Assembly (NCBI RefSeq): GCF_023195885.1 | Contig: NZ_JALPKO010000004.1 | Location: forward strand, 62,001-126,000 | DNA length: 64,000 nucleotides | Source: Methylonatrum kenyense | GTDB lineage: Bacteria; Pseudomonadota; Gammaproteobacteria; Nitrococcales; Aquisalimonadaceae | Direction: 5' to 3' | Part shown: piece after piece, positions 41,661 to 51,348 of the stretch | Layout: every line of letters begins with the position of its first letter | Position numbering within the stretch: the stretch's first letter is position 1 | The notes under the pieces: model-generated | Seen by the model: the letters and a program-made list of their open reading frames with translations, nothing else | Told to the model about the DNA's origin: nothing | The model's database searches: none | Program-made: the position numbers and the translations under genes

Positions 41661-42791
41661 ATGCTGCACAAGACCATTGATTTTTCGAGCCTTGCGGTGT
41701 CCGGAGTCCGCGCCCTGCAGCCCTATCAGCCGGGCAAGCCGGAATCGGCATTGAAGCGGGAATACGGCCTCGACGACGTCATCAAGCTGGCCTCCAACGA
41801 GAATCCGATGGGGCCCGGCACCAGGGCCATCGAGGCGGCCGGCGCGGAGTTGCAGGGCGCTCATCGCTACCCGGATGGTGCGGGCTTTGCGTTGCGGCAT
41901 GCCCTGGCCGAGCGGCACGCGGTCGACCCCATGCAGGTGACGCTGGGCAATGGCTCCAACGACGTGCTGGCGCTGGTCGCCAACGCATTTCTCGAGCCCG
42001 GCCGTGAGGCCGTTTTCTCGGCCCATGCCTTCGCCGTATATCCCATTGTCACGCAGGCGGCCGGTGCCAGTGCCGTGGTGGTGCCGGCCAACGCCCCCGA
42101 TCACGCAATGCCGTTCGGCCACGACCTGGAGGCAATGGCGGCGGCGGTCAGCGAGCGTACCCGGGTGGTCTTCGTTGCCAACCCGAACAATCCCACCGGG
42201 ACCTGGTTGCAGGCCGATCCGCTGCGCGCCTTTCTGCAGGGCCTGCCGGCCGAGGTGATCGCGGTGGTCGACGAGGCGTATTTCGAGTATGCCGATGACC
42301 CGGATTATCCGGATGCGTCGCTCTGGCTACAGGAGTTTCCCAACCTGGTCGTCACCCGGACCTTCTCCAAGGCCCACGGCCTGGCTGCGTTGCGGGTCGG
42401 TTACGGGCTGTCACATCCAGCGGTGGCGGACCTGCTCAACCGTGTGCGCCAGCCGTTCAATGTCAGCAGCGTGGCGCAGGCGGCGGCGCTGGCATCGCTG
42501 GCGGACCAGGACTATATCGCCCAGTCCGTGGCGCTGAACCGCGAGCAGCGGGACTGGTTGCGGCAGGCCCTGCAATCCATGGGTCTGCAGGTGTTGCCCT
42601 CGGCCGGAAACTTCCTGTGTTTCCGGGTCGGTGAGCGGGCCGATGCGATTTACGAAGGACTGCTGCGGCGCGGCGTGATCCTGCGCCCGGTCGCCAACTA
42701 TGCGCTGCCCGGGTTCCTGCGGGTTACCGTGGGCCTGCCTGCCGAGAACGCCCGCTTTGTCGAGGCCCTGCAGGCGGAGTTGCGGGCTTGA
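41661..42791 (+). CDS. hisC: Histidinol-phosphate / aromatic aminotransferase
   Basis: A 376-residue class I/II PLP aminotransferase. The PLP lysine is K237 in TRTFSKAHGLAALRVG; IKLASNENPMGPG and NPNNPTGTW are typical of HisC. Placement between pheA and tyrA matches hisC2 of Pseudomonas, so it may also transaminate phenylpyruvate or prephenate. The stop overlaps the tyrA start. Confidence 0.93.
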   Translation: MLHKTIDFSSLAVSGVRALQPYQPGKPESALKREYGLDDVIKLASNENPMGPGTRAIEAAGAELQGAHRYPDGAGFALRHALAERHAVDPMQVTLGNGSNDVLALVANAFLEPGREAVFSAHAFAVYPIVTQAAGASAVVVPANAPDHAMPFGHDLEAMAAAVSERTRVVFVANPNNPTGTWLQADPLRAFLQGLPAEVIAVVDEAYFEYADDPDYPDASLWLQEFPNLVVTRTFSKAHGLAALRVGYGLSHPAVADLLNRVRQPFNVSSVAQAAALASLADQDYIAQSVALNREQRDWLRQALQSMGLQVLPSAGNFLCFRVGERADAIYEGLLRRGVILRPVANYALPGFLRVTVGLPAENARFVEALQAELRA

Positions 42792-43675
42792 GCAGCGCTG
42801 CAGTACCAGTTCGTCGCCTTTGCGTCATCGGTGTTGGCCTGATTGGCGGTTCCCTGGCCCGGGCCCTGCGTCTGGCCGGCCAGGCCGAGGAGGTTGTCGG
42901 CTGTGGACGTGGCCTGGCGAACCTGGAACGGGCCCGGGAGCTGGGCGTCATCGATCGTTTCGAGACCGATCCGGGTCGCGCGGTGGTCGGCGCCGACATG
43001 GTGCTGCTGGCCGTGCCACTCAGCGCCATGGATCCGGTCATGACCGCCATTGCGCCGACGCTGGAGCCGGATTGCGTGGTCACCGATGGCGGCAGTGCCA
43101 AGGCCAGCGTGGTGGAGGCCGCGCGGGCAACGCTCGGGCCGGCCCTGCCGCGTTTCGTCCCCGGTCACCCGATTGCCGGCACCGAGAACAGCGGGGTTGA
43201 GGCCTCCTTCCCGGAGCTCTACCGGGGCCGCAAGGTCATTCTCACGCCACTGGAGGAGACGGCGGTCGAGGCGGTGGCCACCGTGAAGAACATGTGGGAG
43301 GCCTGTGGCGCCCGCGTCTCCTGCATGAGTGTCGCGCACCACGACGAGGTGCTGGCCGCCACCTCGCACATGCCTCATGTGCTGGCCTTTGCCCTGGTGG
43401 ATGCGCTGTCGCGCTGGGGTGATCGCGACGAGATTTTCGCCTATGCCGCCGGCGGGTTTCGGGACTTCACGCGGATTGCCTCCAGTGACCCGTTGATGTG
43501 GCGTGATATCTGCCTCGCCAACCACGAAGCGGTGGTGGCGGCGCTGGAGCGCTACACCGGGGATCTGACGCGAATGACCGAGGCCGTTCGCCGGCAGGAC
43601 GGCGAGGCGCTGGAGCGGGCCTTCCGCAATGCGCGGGATGCCCGCGAGCGGTTTCTGGCCATGCTGGAAAGCTGA
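42788..43675 (+). CDS. tyrA: Prephenate/arogenate dehydrogenase
   Basis: A 295-residue NAD(P)-dependent dehydrogenase for tyrosine synthesis. The nucleotide motif IGVGLIGGSLARALRLAG starts near residue 15, and the catalytic histidines lie in GHPIAGTENSG and SVAHHDEVLAATSHMPH. The TTG start overlaps the hisC stop (TTGA) and has GGAG eight bases upstream. In Pseudomonas this domain is fused to AroA; here the genes are separate, 24 bases apart. Confidence 0.95.
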   Translation: MSSAAVPVRRLCVIGVGLIGGSLARALRLAGQAEEVVGCGRGLANLERARELGVIDRFETDPGRAVVGADMVLLAVPLSAMDPVMTAIAPTLEPDCVVTDGGSAKASVVEAARATLGPALPRFVPGHPIAGTENSGVEASFPELYRGRKVILTPLEETAVEAVATVKNMWEACGARVSCMSVAHHDEVLAATSHMPHVLAFALVDALSRWGDRDEIFAYAAGGFRDFTRIASSDPLMWRDICLANHEAVVAALERYTGDLTRMTEAVRRQDGEALERAFRNARDARERFLAMLES

Positions 43676-43699
43676 ACCGATGACATCAAAGGAAACGCT

Positions 43700-45028
43700 G
43701 TGACGCAGGCAGTCATGGAAGAACGGAATTTTGTGGTCGATCCTGGCGGTGCGCTGCACGGGCGTTTCCGCGTGCCGGGTGATAAATCCATTTCCCATCG
43801 CTCGATTATGCTGGGTTCACTGGCCGAGGGTGAGACCCGGGTCAGTGGTTTCCTGGAGGGTGCGGATGCGCTGGCCACGCTGGCCACGTTTCGTGCCATG
43901 GGCGTTGTCATCTCGGGGCCCGATCACGGTCGCCTGCGAATCAGCGGGGTTGGCCTGCATGGCCTGCAGCCACCGGCCGAACCGCTGTACCTGGGCAATT
44001 CCGGTACATCGATGCGCCTGTTGTGCGGCCTGCTGGCGGGACAGTCCTTCGATTCCGTGCTGCAAGGTGACGAGTCGCTGTCGCGGCGACCGATGAAGCG
44101 CGTGACCGAGCCGCTGGCCGCCATGGGCGCCCGGATCGAAGCCGCCGAGGGCGGCACCGCGCCGTTGACCATCCGCGGCGGCCATCCGCTGACCGGGTTC
44201 CGCTACGACATGCCGGTGGCAAGTGCCCAGGTCAAGTCCTGCCTGTTGCTGGCCGGCCTGTTTGCCGAGGGCGAGACCTGGGTGAGGGAGCCGGCGCCGA
44301 CCCGCGACCACACCGAACGCATGCTTGAGGGCTTCGGTTATCCGGTGCTTCGGGACCAGGGCTGGGTCGGCGTTGCCGGCGGCGGCCGCCTGCGTGCCGG
44401 CGATATCGATGTGCCGGCCGATATCTCCTCGGCGGCGTTCTTCATTCTGGGGGCCTGTATCGCCCCGGGTTCCGAAGTGGTGCTGGAGCACGTCGGCATC
44501 AATCCGACGCGCACCGGCGTCATCGATATTCTCAACCTGATGGGGGCGGATATCGAACTGCGCCATCGGCGCGAGGTGGGTGGCGAGCCGGTGGCGGACG
44601 TCCACGTCCGCTCGGCGCAGTTGCACGGGATCAGGATCCCGGAGCATCTGGTGCCATTGGCGATCGATGAATTCCCGGCAATTTTCGTGGCGGCAGCCTG
44701 TGCCAGGGGCACCACGGTGCTGACCGGTGCGGAGGAACTGCGGGTCAAGGAAAGCGACCGGATCGCAGTCATGGCGGAGGGCCTGCGGGCCCTGGGGATC
44801 GATGCGCGGCCGACGCCGGATGGCATGGAAATTACCGGCGGCGAGTTGGCCGGCGGCCGGGTGGACAGCCATGGCGATCACCGCATTGCCATGTGCTTCG
44901 CGATGGCCGGTTTGCGCTCCGGCGGCCCCATTGAAATTGCCCGCTGTGCCAATGTCGAGACCTCGTTTCCCGGCTTTGCCGACCTGGCCTCGGCGCATGG
45001 TCTGGCGATCCGTGCAGAGCCCGTCTGA
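43700..45028 (+). CDS. aroA: 3-phosphoshikimate 1-carboxyvinyltransferase (EPSP synthase)
   Basis: A 442-residue enzyme joining shikimate-3-phosphate and PEP. The motifs [41 protein letters not shown] and [19 protein letters not shown] are complete. The GTG start at 43700 follows AAGGAA. The class II-like sequence (GNSGTSMR rather than the enteric GNAGTAMR) resembles the glutamate-tolerant bacterial group; I cannot judge inhibitor sensitivity from sequence alone. It overlaps cmk. Confidence 0.97.
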   Translation: MTQAVMEERNFVVDPGGALHGRFRVPGDKSISHRSIMLGSLAEGETRVSGFLEGADALATLATFRAMGVVISGPDHGRLRISGVGLHGLQPPAEPLYLGNSGTSMRLLCGLLAGQSFDSVLQGDESLSRRPMKRVTEPLAAMGARIEAAEGGTAPLTIRGGHPLTGFRYDMPVASAQVKSCLLLAGLFAEGETWVREPAPTRDHTERMLEGFGYPVLRDQGWVGVAGGGRLRAGDIDVPADISSAAFFILGACIAPGSEVVLEHVGINPTRTGVIDILNLMGADIELRHRREVGGEPVADVHVRSAQLHGIRIPEHLVPLAIDEFPAIFVAAACARGTTVLTGAEELRVKESDRIAVMAEGLRALGIDARPTPDGMEITGGELAGGRVDSHGDHRIAMCFAMAGLRSGGPIEIARCANVETSFPGFADLASAHGLAIRAEPV

Positions 45029-45732
45029 TGATGGACGCCAGTGTTCCGGTTGTTGCCGTTGACGGGCCCGGGGGCTCGGGCAAGGGTACGGTCTGCCGCC
45101 TGCTTGCCCGGGAACTGGGGTGGCATCTGCTTGATAGCGGCGCCATCTATCGTGCGACGGCCATTGCCGCAGCCCGACGTGGTATCGATGCCGGTGATGG
45201 TGCTGCGCTGGCTCCGCTGGCCGCTGCACTGGACCTGGTGTTCGAGGCGCCACTGGATCCGGCCGACGAATCGCTCGTGCGCCTGGATGGCGTTGATGTC
45301 ACCGGTGAACTGAGGCAGGAGACCACCGGTGAGCAGGCGTCCAGGCTGGCAGCGATTGCCGAAGTCCGCGAGGCGCTGTTGCAGCGGCAGCGGGATTTCC
45401 GACAGCCTCCCGGGTTGGTGGCGGACGGTCGCGACATGGGCACCGTCGTGTTTCCGGATGCGGCAGTCAAGGTGTTCCTGACGGCGAGCGCCGAGGAGCG
45501 GGCTCGAAGGCGTCATAAACAGTTGAAGGAACAGGGGGTCAGTGGTAGCCTCACTGCCCTTTTAGAGGAGATCACCGCGCGCGATGCCCGCGATCAGGGG
45601 CGTGCGGTGGCTCCGTTGGTTCCGGCCCGGGATGCAGTGGTGATCGATACCACCGGCCTGTCCGTGAACCAGGTTGCGGACAGACTCCGGGAGTTGCTCG
45701 AGCGCTCCACAGTCTACGCTGATAAGGATTGA
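45028..45732 (+). CDS. cmk: Cytidylate kinase
   Basis: A 234-residue kinase phosphorylating CMP and dCMP. The P-loop is [29 protein letters not shown] and [22 protein letters not shown] are family hallmarks. ATG at 45028 or 45031 are both possible. It ends 129 bases before rpsA. Confidence 0.96.
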   Translation: MMDASVPVVAVDGPGGSGKGTVCRLLARELGWHLLDSGAIYRATAIAAARRGIDAGDGAALAPLAAALDLVFEAPLDPADESLVRLDGVDVTGELRQETTGEQASRLAAIAEVREALLQRQRDFRQPPGLVADGRDMGTVVFPDAAVKVFLTASAEERARRRHKQLKEQGVSGSLTALLEEITARDARDQGRAVAPLVPARDAVVIDTTGLSVNQVADRLRELLERSTVYADKD

Positions 45733-45771
45733 TCGGTACCCGGGATTGCCGGTGACCGATTCTCGTGGCGT

Positions 45772-45808
45772 ACCGGCCTGCCGTAGCAGGGCGGTATTGT
45801 TGTTTTTT
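45772..45808 (+). terminator. Terminator-like hairpin between cmk and rpsA
   Basis: ACCGGCCTGC pairs with GCAGGGCGGT around CGTA with one mismatch, followed by ATTGTTGTTTTTT. It may end cmk transcription or act as an attenuator in the rpsA leader. Confidence 0.6.
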
Positions 45809-45861
45809 AACCGTCAACCACCGATAGCGGCATCCCGCTGCTGTCCAGGAACTACTGACCC

Positions 45862-47541
45862 ATGAGCGAAAGCTTTGCAGAACTGTTTGAACAGAGCCTG
45901 GCCCAGACCGATATGCGTCCCGGCTCCATCGTCATCGGCCATGTCGTCGCCATCCAGGGCGACCACGTGGTGGTCAATGCCGGCCTGAAATCCGAGGCCG
46001 TCATCCCCGTCAACGAATTCTACGGGGATTCCGGCGAGCTGGAAGTGGCCGTCGGTGATGACGTTGAAGTGTCTCTCGACGCGGTCGAGGATGGCTTCGG
46101 GGAAACCCGGTTGTCCCGCGAAAAGGCCAAGCGTGCGCATGCCTGGAAGTTCCTGGAGAAGGCCTACGAGGCCAGCGAGACTGTCACCGGGATCATCAGT
46201 GGCAAGGTCAAGGGCGGTTTCACCGTCGATCTCAAGCACATTCGCGCATTCCTGCCCGGGTCGCTGGTGGATATCCGGCCGGTTCGTGACACCACCTACC
46301 TGGAAGGTCGGGATCTCGAGTTCAAGGTCATCAAGCTGGACGAGCGGCGCAACAACGTGGTCGTGTCCCGCCGTGCGGTGGTTGAAGAAGAGTACAGCGC
46401 AGAGCGTGAAGCCCTGCTGGAACGCCTGCAGGAAGGTCAGCAGCTCAAGGGCATCGTCAAGAACCTCACCGATTACGGTGCGTTCGTCGACCTGGGCGGT
46501 ATCGATGGTCTGCTGCACATCACCGACATGGCCTGGCGCCGGGTCAAGCACCCGTCGGAAGTGGTGGAAGTCGGTCAGGAAATCGAAGTCAAGGTTCTCA
46601 AGTTCGACCGCGAGCGCAACCGCGTGTCACTCGGCCTGAAGCAGCTGGGCGAGGATCCGTGGGAAAACATTGCCCGCCGTTATCCGGAGAACACCCGCGT
46701 CTTCGGCAAGGTCACCAACATCACCGACTACGGCTGCTTCGTGGAGATCGAGGAAGGCGTGGAAGGCTTGGTGCACGTGTCCGAAATGGACTGGACCAAC
46801 AAGAACGTGAATCCGGCCAAGGTGGTCGCCATCGGCGACGAGGTCGAGGTCATGGTGCTCGATATCGACGAGGAGCGCCGTCGTATCTCGCTGGGCATCA
46901 AGCAGTGCCAGTCCAACCCGTGGGAAGAGTTTGGTACCCAGTACAACAAGGGTGACCGGGTCTCCGGTGCGATCAAGTCGATCACCGACTTCGGTATCTT
47001 CGTCGGTCTGGACGGCGGTATCGACGGGCTGGTGCATCTCTCCGACCTGTCCTGGGACGATGTCGGTGAAGAGGCCGTGCGCGACTTCAAGAAGGGTGAT
47101 GAAGTTGAAGCAGTCGTGCTGTCCGTGGATCCGGAGCGTGAGCGTATCTCCCTCGGCATCAAGCAGCTGGAGCAGGATCCGTTCTCCTCGTGGATGGCCG
47201 AGCATCCGAAGGGTTCTCTGGTCACCGGCACGGTCAAGGAAGTGGACGCCAAGCTCGCGGTCATCGACCTGGGCGATGGCATCGAAGGCCACATCCGCGC
47301 CGCCGACGTGGCCCGGGAGCGGGTCGACGATGTCCGCAGTCACCTGAAGGAAGGTGATTCGGTCGAGGCCAAGTTTGTTGCTGTCGATCGCAAGAACCGC
47401 GCGATCAGCCTGTCCATCAAGGCCAAGGACTTCCAGGAGGAGGCCAAGGCCGTGCAGGATTACAGCCGCAGTGGGGCCACCGGCACCACGACGCTCGGCG
47501 ATCTGCTCAAGGAGCAGATGGACGGCAATCAGAAGGACTGA
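45862..47541 (+). CDS. rpsA: 30S ribosomal protein S1
   Basis: A 559-residue protein with six S1 RNA-binding domains. Clear repeats begin near [83 protein letters not shown] and [21 protein letters not shown]. It recruits mRNA to the ribosome. Order cmk-rpsA-ihfB is conserved in gammaproteobacteria. Confidence 0.98.
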   Translation: MSESFAELFEQSLAQTDMRPGSIVIGHVVAIQGDHVVVNAGLKSEAVIPVNEFYGDSGELEVAVGDDVEVSLDAVEDGFGETRLSREKAKRAHAWKFLEKAYEASETVTGIISGKVKGGFTVDLKHIRAFLPGSLVDIRPVRDTTYLEGRDLEFKVIKLDERRNNVVVSRRAVVEEEYSAEREALLERLQEGQQLKGIVKNLTDYGAFVDLGGIDGLLHITDMAWRRVKHPSEVVEVGQEIEVKVLKFDRERNRVSLGLKQLGEDPWENIARRYPENTRVFGKVTNITDYGCFVEIEEGVEGLVHVSEMDWTNKNVNPAKVVAIGDEVEVMVLDIDEERRRISLGIKQCQSNPWEEFGTQYNKGDRVSGAIKSITDFGIFVGLDGGIDGLVHLSDLSWDDVGEEAVRDFKKGDEVEAVVLSVDPERERISLGIKQLEQDPFSSWMAEHPKGSLVTGTVKEVDAKLAVIDLGDGIEGHIRAADVARERVDDVRSHLKEGDSVEAKFVAVDRKNRAISLSIKAKDFQEEAKAVQDYSRSGATGTTTLGDLLKEQMDGNQKD

Positions 47542-47560
47542 TCTGCCTGACCGTTGCGGT

Positions 47561-47595
47561 CCGGGCGGCGATGACGACCGCCCGGGCCCGTTTTC
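47561..47595 (+). terminator. Terminator after rpsA
   Basis: CCGGGCGG pairs with CCGCCCGG around a nine-base loop (47561-47585), followed by GCCCGTTTTC. It lies 19 bases after the rpsA stop. Confidence 0.7.
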
Positions 47596-47661
47596 ATGCC
47601 TCGCTCCGGGCCGCGTAAGGGACCGGAGACCCATCGGACATTCTTCGGGACGTTCAGGACG

Positions 47662-47943
47662 ATGACCAAATCCGAGCTGATCGAATTGATCGCGGTGAAG
47701 CAGCAGCACCTTGTCTATCGGGACGTCGAACTGGCGGTCAAGACCATTCTCGAGCACATGAGTGAGGCCCTGTCCTCGGGTGAGCGCATCGAGATTCGTG
47801 GTTTCGGCAGTTTTTCCCTTCACCACCGACCGCCGCGCATCGGTCGTAATCCGAAGACCGGTGAGCCGGTCGCGCTTCCCGGCAAGCATGTGCCACACTT
47901 CAAGCCTGGAAAGCAGCTTCGGCATCGGGTGAACGGGGACTAG
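47662..47943 (+). CDS. ihfB: Integration host factor beta subunit
   Basis: A 93-residue DNA-bending protein. [17 protein letters not shown] starts the helical body and [24 protein letters not shown] is the DNA-binding arm with the conserved intercalating proline. IHF often assists sigma-54 promoters by bending DNA between activator and polymerase, which may be relevant to acs here. Its usual place after rpsA supports the call. Confidence 0.97.
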   Translation: MTKSELIELIAVKQQHLVYRDVELAVKTILEHMSEALSSGERIEIRGFGSFSLHHRPPRIGRNPKTGEPVALPGKHVPHFKPGKQLRHRVNGD

Positions 47944-48052
47944 GGCAAGCCCCCGATCCCATGTCCCGGCCGCCCGGCAGGCGCCGGGGTCGCCGTCCGA
48001 TCTCTCGTTGCTGGCTGCACTTCTGCCTCATGTCTGATTCGGGAGTGAACGG

Positions 48053-48346
48053 ATGCGCCGTATTCTCGGTTTGATTGCATTGCTGGTGGTCATTCTGTTT
48101 GGCCTGAGTTTCGCCTTGCTCAATGCGCACACCGTCAGCGTTGATTACTACTTCGGCGAACTGTCACTGCCGCTGTCGTTGCTGCTGGTGTTCATGCTGA
48201 TTATCGGCGCCGCCGTTGGCATTCTTGCCAGTCTGTCGATGGTCCTGTCCCGTGCCAACCAGGCGCGGAAACTCCGGAAACAACTCTTCAATACCGAACG
48301 CGAGGTCAACCAGCTGCGCCGTCTGCCGCTGAAAGACAAGCTCTGA
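48053..48346 (+). CDS. lapA: Lipopolysaccharide assembly protein LapA
   Basis: A 97-residue DUF1049 inner membrane protein with two membrane helices (about 4-24 and 40-66) and a short coiled tail. NAHTVSVDYYFGELSLPLSLLLVF is typical. It adjoins lapB with one base between, as in enterics, and helps regulate LpxC turnover. Confidence 0.93.
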   Translation: MRRILGLIALLVVILFGLSFALLNAHTVSVDYYFGELSLPLSLLLVFMLIIGAAVGILASLSMVLSRANQARKLRKQLFNTEREVNQLRRLPLKDKL

Positions 48347-48347
48347 C

Positions 48348-49511
48348 ATGGTTGAACTCTTCTGGCTGCTATTGCCCGTTGCAGCCTTGTCCGGCTGGTG
48401 GATAGGTCGCCGCGGCACGGGGCGACACCGGGCCAACGGCGGGCCGCTGCGGCAGGATTATTTCCAGGGCCTGAACTACCTGTTAAACGAACAGCCCGAC
48501 AAGGCCATCGAGGTGTTCACCCGCATGGTGCAGGTGGACTCCGACACGGTGGAGACTCACCTCGCGCTGGGCAATCTTTTCCGCCGCCGCGGCGAAGTGG
48601 ACCGCGCGATCCGCATTCATCAGAACCTGATCGCTCGCCCGACCCTCAGCCGCGACCAGCGAACCTATGCGCTACTGGCCCTGGGTGAGGATTATCTGCG
48701 GGCCGGACTGCTGGACCGGGCGGAGAGCCTGTTCCAGGAAGTGGTGGACCTGAACGCCCATGTCGAGGCTGCATTGCGCAGCCTGCTGGAGATCTACCAG
48801 CAGGAGAAGGAGTGGGACCGGGCTATCGATGTGGCCGAGCGGCTGGAGGCGCGCACCGGCCAGCTGATGCGCCGGCAGGTCGCCCAGTTTCATTGTGAGT
48901 TGGCGGAGCGGGAACGTGATCGCGGCGAAATCAACAACGCACGGCAATGCCTGCGCCGGGCGTTGAAGGCGGACCCGAACTGCGTCCGTGCCAGTGTCCT
49001 GGTCGGCGAACTGGAACGCAGCCTGGGGAATCATGAGGGCGCGGTGGAGGCCCTGACCCGCATCGTCCAGCAGGACGCGGAGTTCCTGCCGGTGGTGCTT
49101 GATGATCTGGGCGAGAGCTACGCGGTGCTGGATGCGGAAGACCGTTTCCAGCGATTTCTCGCGGCGGTTCCGGAACAGGCCCGTGGTGCCTCGGTCATCC
49201 TGCGACAGACCGAGCTGGTAAGGAAACGCGAGGGTGATGAGGCCGCGCAGCGGTTCCTTGTCGAGACCCTGCGTCGGCACCCGTCGGTGCGCGGCCTGGA
49301 CCAGTTGATCCAGTTCAACCTCAACGCCGATGGTGACGCGGACTCGACAGAACTATCGGTGCTGCACGACCTGTTTTCCCGTTTGCTGCAGGACAAGCCC
49401 ATGTATGCCTGTCACCAGTGCGGTTTTTCCGCGCGGGCCTTGCACTGGCAGTGCCCCGGTTGCCGTTCCTGGGCGAGCATCCGGCCGATCCGGGGCGTGG
49501 AAGGAGAATGA
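48348..49511 (+). CDS. lapB: Lipopolysaccharide assembly protein LapB
   Basis: A 387-residue membrane-anchored TPR protein. One N-terminal helix (about 3-20) is followed by about nine TPR units ([23 protein letters not shown] is the first). It ends in a rubredoxin-like zinc domain with cysteines at YACHQCGF and WQCPGCRSW. It acts with FtsH to control LpxC and LPS synthesis. The stop overlaps the pyrF start region. Confidence 0.95.
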   Translation: MVELFWLLLPVAALSGWWIGRRGTGRHRANGGPLRQDYFQGLNYLLNEQPDKAIEVFTRMVQVDSDTVETHLALGNLFRRRGEVDRAIRIHQNLIARPTLSRDQRTYALLALGEDYLRAGLLDRAESLFQEVVDLNAHVEAALRSLLEIYQQEKEWDRAIDVAERLEARTGQLMRRQVAQFHCELAERERDRGEINNARQCLRRALKADPNCVRASVLVGELERSLGNHEGAVEALTRIVQQDAEFLPVVLDDLGESYAVLDAEDRFQRFLAAVPEQARGASVILRQTELVRKREGDEAAQRFLVETLRRHPSVRGLDQLIQFNLNADGDADSTELSVLHDLFSRLLQDKPMYACHQCGFSARALHWQCPGCRSWASIRPIRGVEGE

Positions 49512-50215
49512 TGCACAGGGACGAGACGCGATCGGTGATTATTGTTGCGCTGGATTACGCCACCGCCGACGAGGCCCTGGCGCTGGCCGGCCAGTTGCGG
49601 CCCGCGCAATGCCGGTTGAAGGTTGGCAAGGAACTGTTCTGTCGAGGCGGTCCGGACCTCGTCAGGGAGCTGGTCGACCAGGGTTTCGACGTCTTTCTTG
49701 ACCTGAAATTTCACGATATCCCCAATACCGTCGCCGCAGCCTGTCGGGCCGCTGCCGAGCTGGGCGTCTGGATGCTGAACGTGCATGCCCTGGGTGGACG
49801 CCGGATGATGGAGGCCGCCCGAGAGGCACTGGCGGCACGGCCGACACCGCCGCTGCTGACAGCCGTGACGGTGTTGACCAGTCATACGGCGGAGACCCTG
49901 GCCGAAGTCGGGCTTGTTGCCGATCCGCGGCTGCAGGTGCAGCGGCTGAGTGACCTGGCCCGGGATTGCGGCATGGACGGCGTCGTCTGTTCGGCGCAGG
50001 AGGCCCGGATGTTGCGGGCCGGCTGGGGGACCGATGGCGTGCTGGTGACGCCGGGGATTCGGCCGGCGGAGAGCAGTGCCGACGATCAGAAACGGGTTCT
50101 GACGCCGCAGCAGGCGGTGGCCGCTGGCAGCGACTATCTGGTCATCGGTAGGCCGATCACCCGCGCCGCCGATCCGGCGGCGGCACTGGAGGCGATTCGG
50201 CAGCAACTCGCTTGA
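49511..50215 (+). CDS. pyrF: Orotidine 5'-phosphate decarboxylase
   Basis: A 234-residue barrel enzyme making UMP. Catalytic residues lie in [21 protein letters not shown] and [16 protein letters not shown] (the D-x-K-x-x-D set), and [10 protein letters not shown] is near the phosphate site. The second of two adjacent ATGs is chosen because AAGGAG (49501-49506) lies four bases before it; the first is only one base away. lapB-pyrF is a common order. Confidence 0.95.
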   Translation: MHRDETRSVIIVALDYATADEALALAGQLRPAQCRLKVGKELFCRGGPDLVRELVDQGFDVFLDLKFHDIPNTVAAACRAAAELGVWMLNVHALGGRRMMEAAREALAARPTPPLLTAVTVLTSHTAETLAEVGLVADPRLQVQRLSDLARDCGMDGVVCSAQEARMLRAGWGTDGVLVTPGIRPAESSADDQKRVLTPQQAVAAGSDYLVIGRPITRAADPAAALEAIRQQLA

Positions 50216-50250
50216 TCCATCCGGATGCTGCCTGAAAAGGTCCCGGCCCC

Positions 50251-50335
50251 GTGCCGTGTGAGGACAAGAATTTTCTCCGGACTGACGTACCTTCGGTCCA
50301 ACAGGTCCGGAGAAAATCTTGTCCTCCCCCGGCAC
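50251..50335. repeat. Long imperfect hairpin A
   Basis: Arms 50251-50282 and 50305-50335 pair almost completely, with one bulged base and two or three mismatches. The core is GAGGACAAGA to TCTCCGGAC against GTCCGGAGA to TCTTGTCCTC. The loop is 22 bases (50283-50304) and contains GACGTACCTT and GGTCCAAC. Confidence 0.9.
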
Positions 50336-50420
50336 TACGTGGAGGCCGGCACCCATTGCCAGGACCTTCGATCCGCGGCGTCTCTGCCCCGTTGAAGCAA
50401 CCGCACTGTCAGCCTGGCAG

Positions 50421-50492
50421 GGCCGGTGGACGTTATCGTCTGGCGTCGTTGGACCAAAGGTACGTCGCGCCAGACGATAACGTCCACCGGCC
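50421..50492. repeat. Perfect 25-bp hairpin B
   Basis: Arms 50421-50445 and 50468-50492 are perfect inverted repeats of 25 bases, beginning GGCCGGTGGACG. The arms are unrelated in sequence to those of hairpin A. The loop is again 22 bases (50446-50467), and its reverse complement matches the loop of hairpin A at 18 of 22 positions. Confidence 0.92.
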
Positions 50493-50591
50493 TATATGTT
50501 ACCGGTAAGGCTCTCGCTCGACGTTGTCGGAAACGCAAGGATGACAAGCTGCTGCCGCTCAGGAATTCGGATCGGTCCGAGGGCCGGATCT

Positions 50592-50620
50592 TTGACAGGG
50601 GTGTGAAGGCGATCTAACTT
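50592..50620 (+). promoter_or_regulatory. Sigma-70 promoter of the comEA-like gene
   Basis: TTGACA (50592-50597), a 17-base spacer and TAACTT (50615-50620) form a good housekeeping promoter about 87 bases before the ATG. Confidence 0.65.
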
Positions 50621-50706
50621 TTCATTGGTGCCGCCGGGAACGGATGGCACGGGGCCGCGAAGGAATCGTGGTCTTTTCATGGATGAAATGACAAGGAGTG
50701 TTGCGC

Positions 50707-50973
50707 ATGAACGCGTTTCTGAAGGGGGCCGCACTGGCCTTGGGGATTGTATTTTCAGCCGTCGCCTCGGCCGAGGTGGAAGTCAATATCAATGAAGCAG
50801 ACGCCGACACCCTGGCCTCGCAGCTCACCGGTGTCGGCCAGAGCCGGGCGATGGCGATCATCGAGCATCGCGAGACGCACGGTCCGTTCCAGGCGGTGGA
50901 TGAGCTGACCGCGGTAAGCGGTATCGGCAATTCCACGCTGGATGCAAACAGGGATCGCCTGGCGGTGGATTGA
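50707..50973 (+). CDS. ComEA-like helix-hairpin-helix protein
   Basis: An 88-residue exported protein. A signal peptide (MNAFLKGAALALGIVFSAVASAE) precedes one ComEA-type HhH domain (VNINEADADTLASQLTGVGQSRAMAIIEHRETHGPF and AVSGIGNSTLDANRDRL). Such proteins bind DNA in the periplasm, for example during natural uptake. AAGGAG at 50693-50698 supports the ATG at 50707 over the GTG at 50698. It has its own promoter and a strong hairpin after it. Confidence 0.9.
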   Translation: MNAFLKGAALALGIVFSAVASAEVEVNINEADADTLASQLTGVGQSRAMAIIEHRETHGPFQAVDELTAVSGIGNSTLDANRDRLAVD

Positions 50974-50981
50974 GCCGTGCG

Positions 50982-51009
50982 CTGGCGGGGACCGCAGGGT
51001 CCCCGCCAG
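50982..51009 (+). terminator. Strong hairpin after the comEA-like gene
   Basis: CTGGCGGGGACC pairs with GGTCCCCGCCAG around a four-base loop, nine bases after the stop codon. No T run follows. Confidence 0.6.
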
Positions 51010-51229
51010 TGAGTTGATATGGCGCATGTGTCATATTGACACCATCTTTGTCGTTGTTTTCCTTCTCCTGCTGCACCGGTTGGCCCGCTCCGGAGCTTAC
51101 CGGACAAAGCTTTGCACTTCTTTACATCACACCACGAACACCATGACATGCATCCGGTCTACCCTGTGCCAACACAGGAAGGGTGGATTGGGTTGCCTGA
51201 AAGGGATTTCCGAACAACCGGGTTAGTGG

Positions 51230-51235
51230 TAATAT
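51230..51235 (+). promoter_or_regulatory. Candidate extended -10 element for the first cytochrome
   Basis: TAATAT is preceded by TGG (TGn), about 113 bases before the ATG. The -35 region is poor (TTTCCG-like at 17 bases). Confidence 0.4.
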
Positions 51236-51348
51236 CACCGCTTTGTCTTTCGGCGGGCAGACCCTAAGTCAATGATTTTTAATGGAAAGGGTCGGTCTGT
51301 GTCGATTTTTAAATAGCCGACAGGCGACTATAAAAGAGGAGAAGGAGA

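Larger units (their letters stand above)
50216..50706. other. Non-coding region with paired long hairpins and a promoter
   Basis: This 491-base gap contains no gene I can support. It holds hairpin A (50251-50335), hairpin B (50421-50492), a 12-base outer inverted repeat CGGCCCCGTGCC (50244-50255) / GGCACGGGGCCG (50646-50657), and a sigma-70 promoter at 50592-50620. Short reading frames cross the hairpins on both strands but look like products of the palindromes. Confidence 0.6.
50974..51348. other. Intergenic region before the first cytochrome gene
   Basis: This 375-base stretch contains a hairpin just after comEA (50982-51009), a weak dyad ATATG...CATAT (about 51017-51035), and a candidate extended -10 at 51230-51235. 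A TATAAA at 51329-51334 is too close to the ribosome site to act as a normal promoter. I see no gene. Confidence 0.5.

Noticed and set aside
50283-50467. Integron attC site, because the hairpin loops contain GTCCAAC and GTTGGAC (RYYYAAC/GTTRRRY-like)
   Set aside because: In attC the conserved boxes lie at the stem base, not in the loop, and the spacing here does not fit. No integrase or cassette array is visible.
51329-51334. TATAAA as the -10 box of the first cytochrome gene
   Set aside because: Transcription would start inside the ribosome site GGAGAAGGAG, leaving no usable leader.
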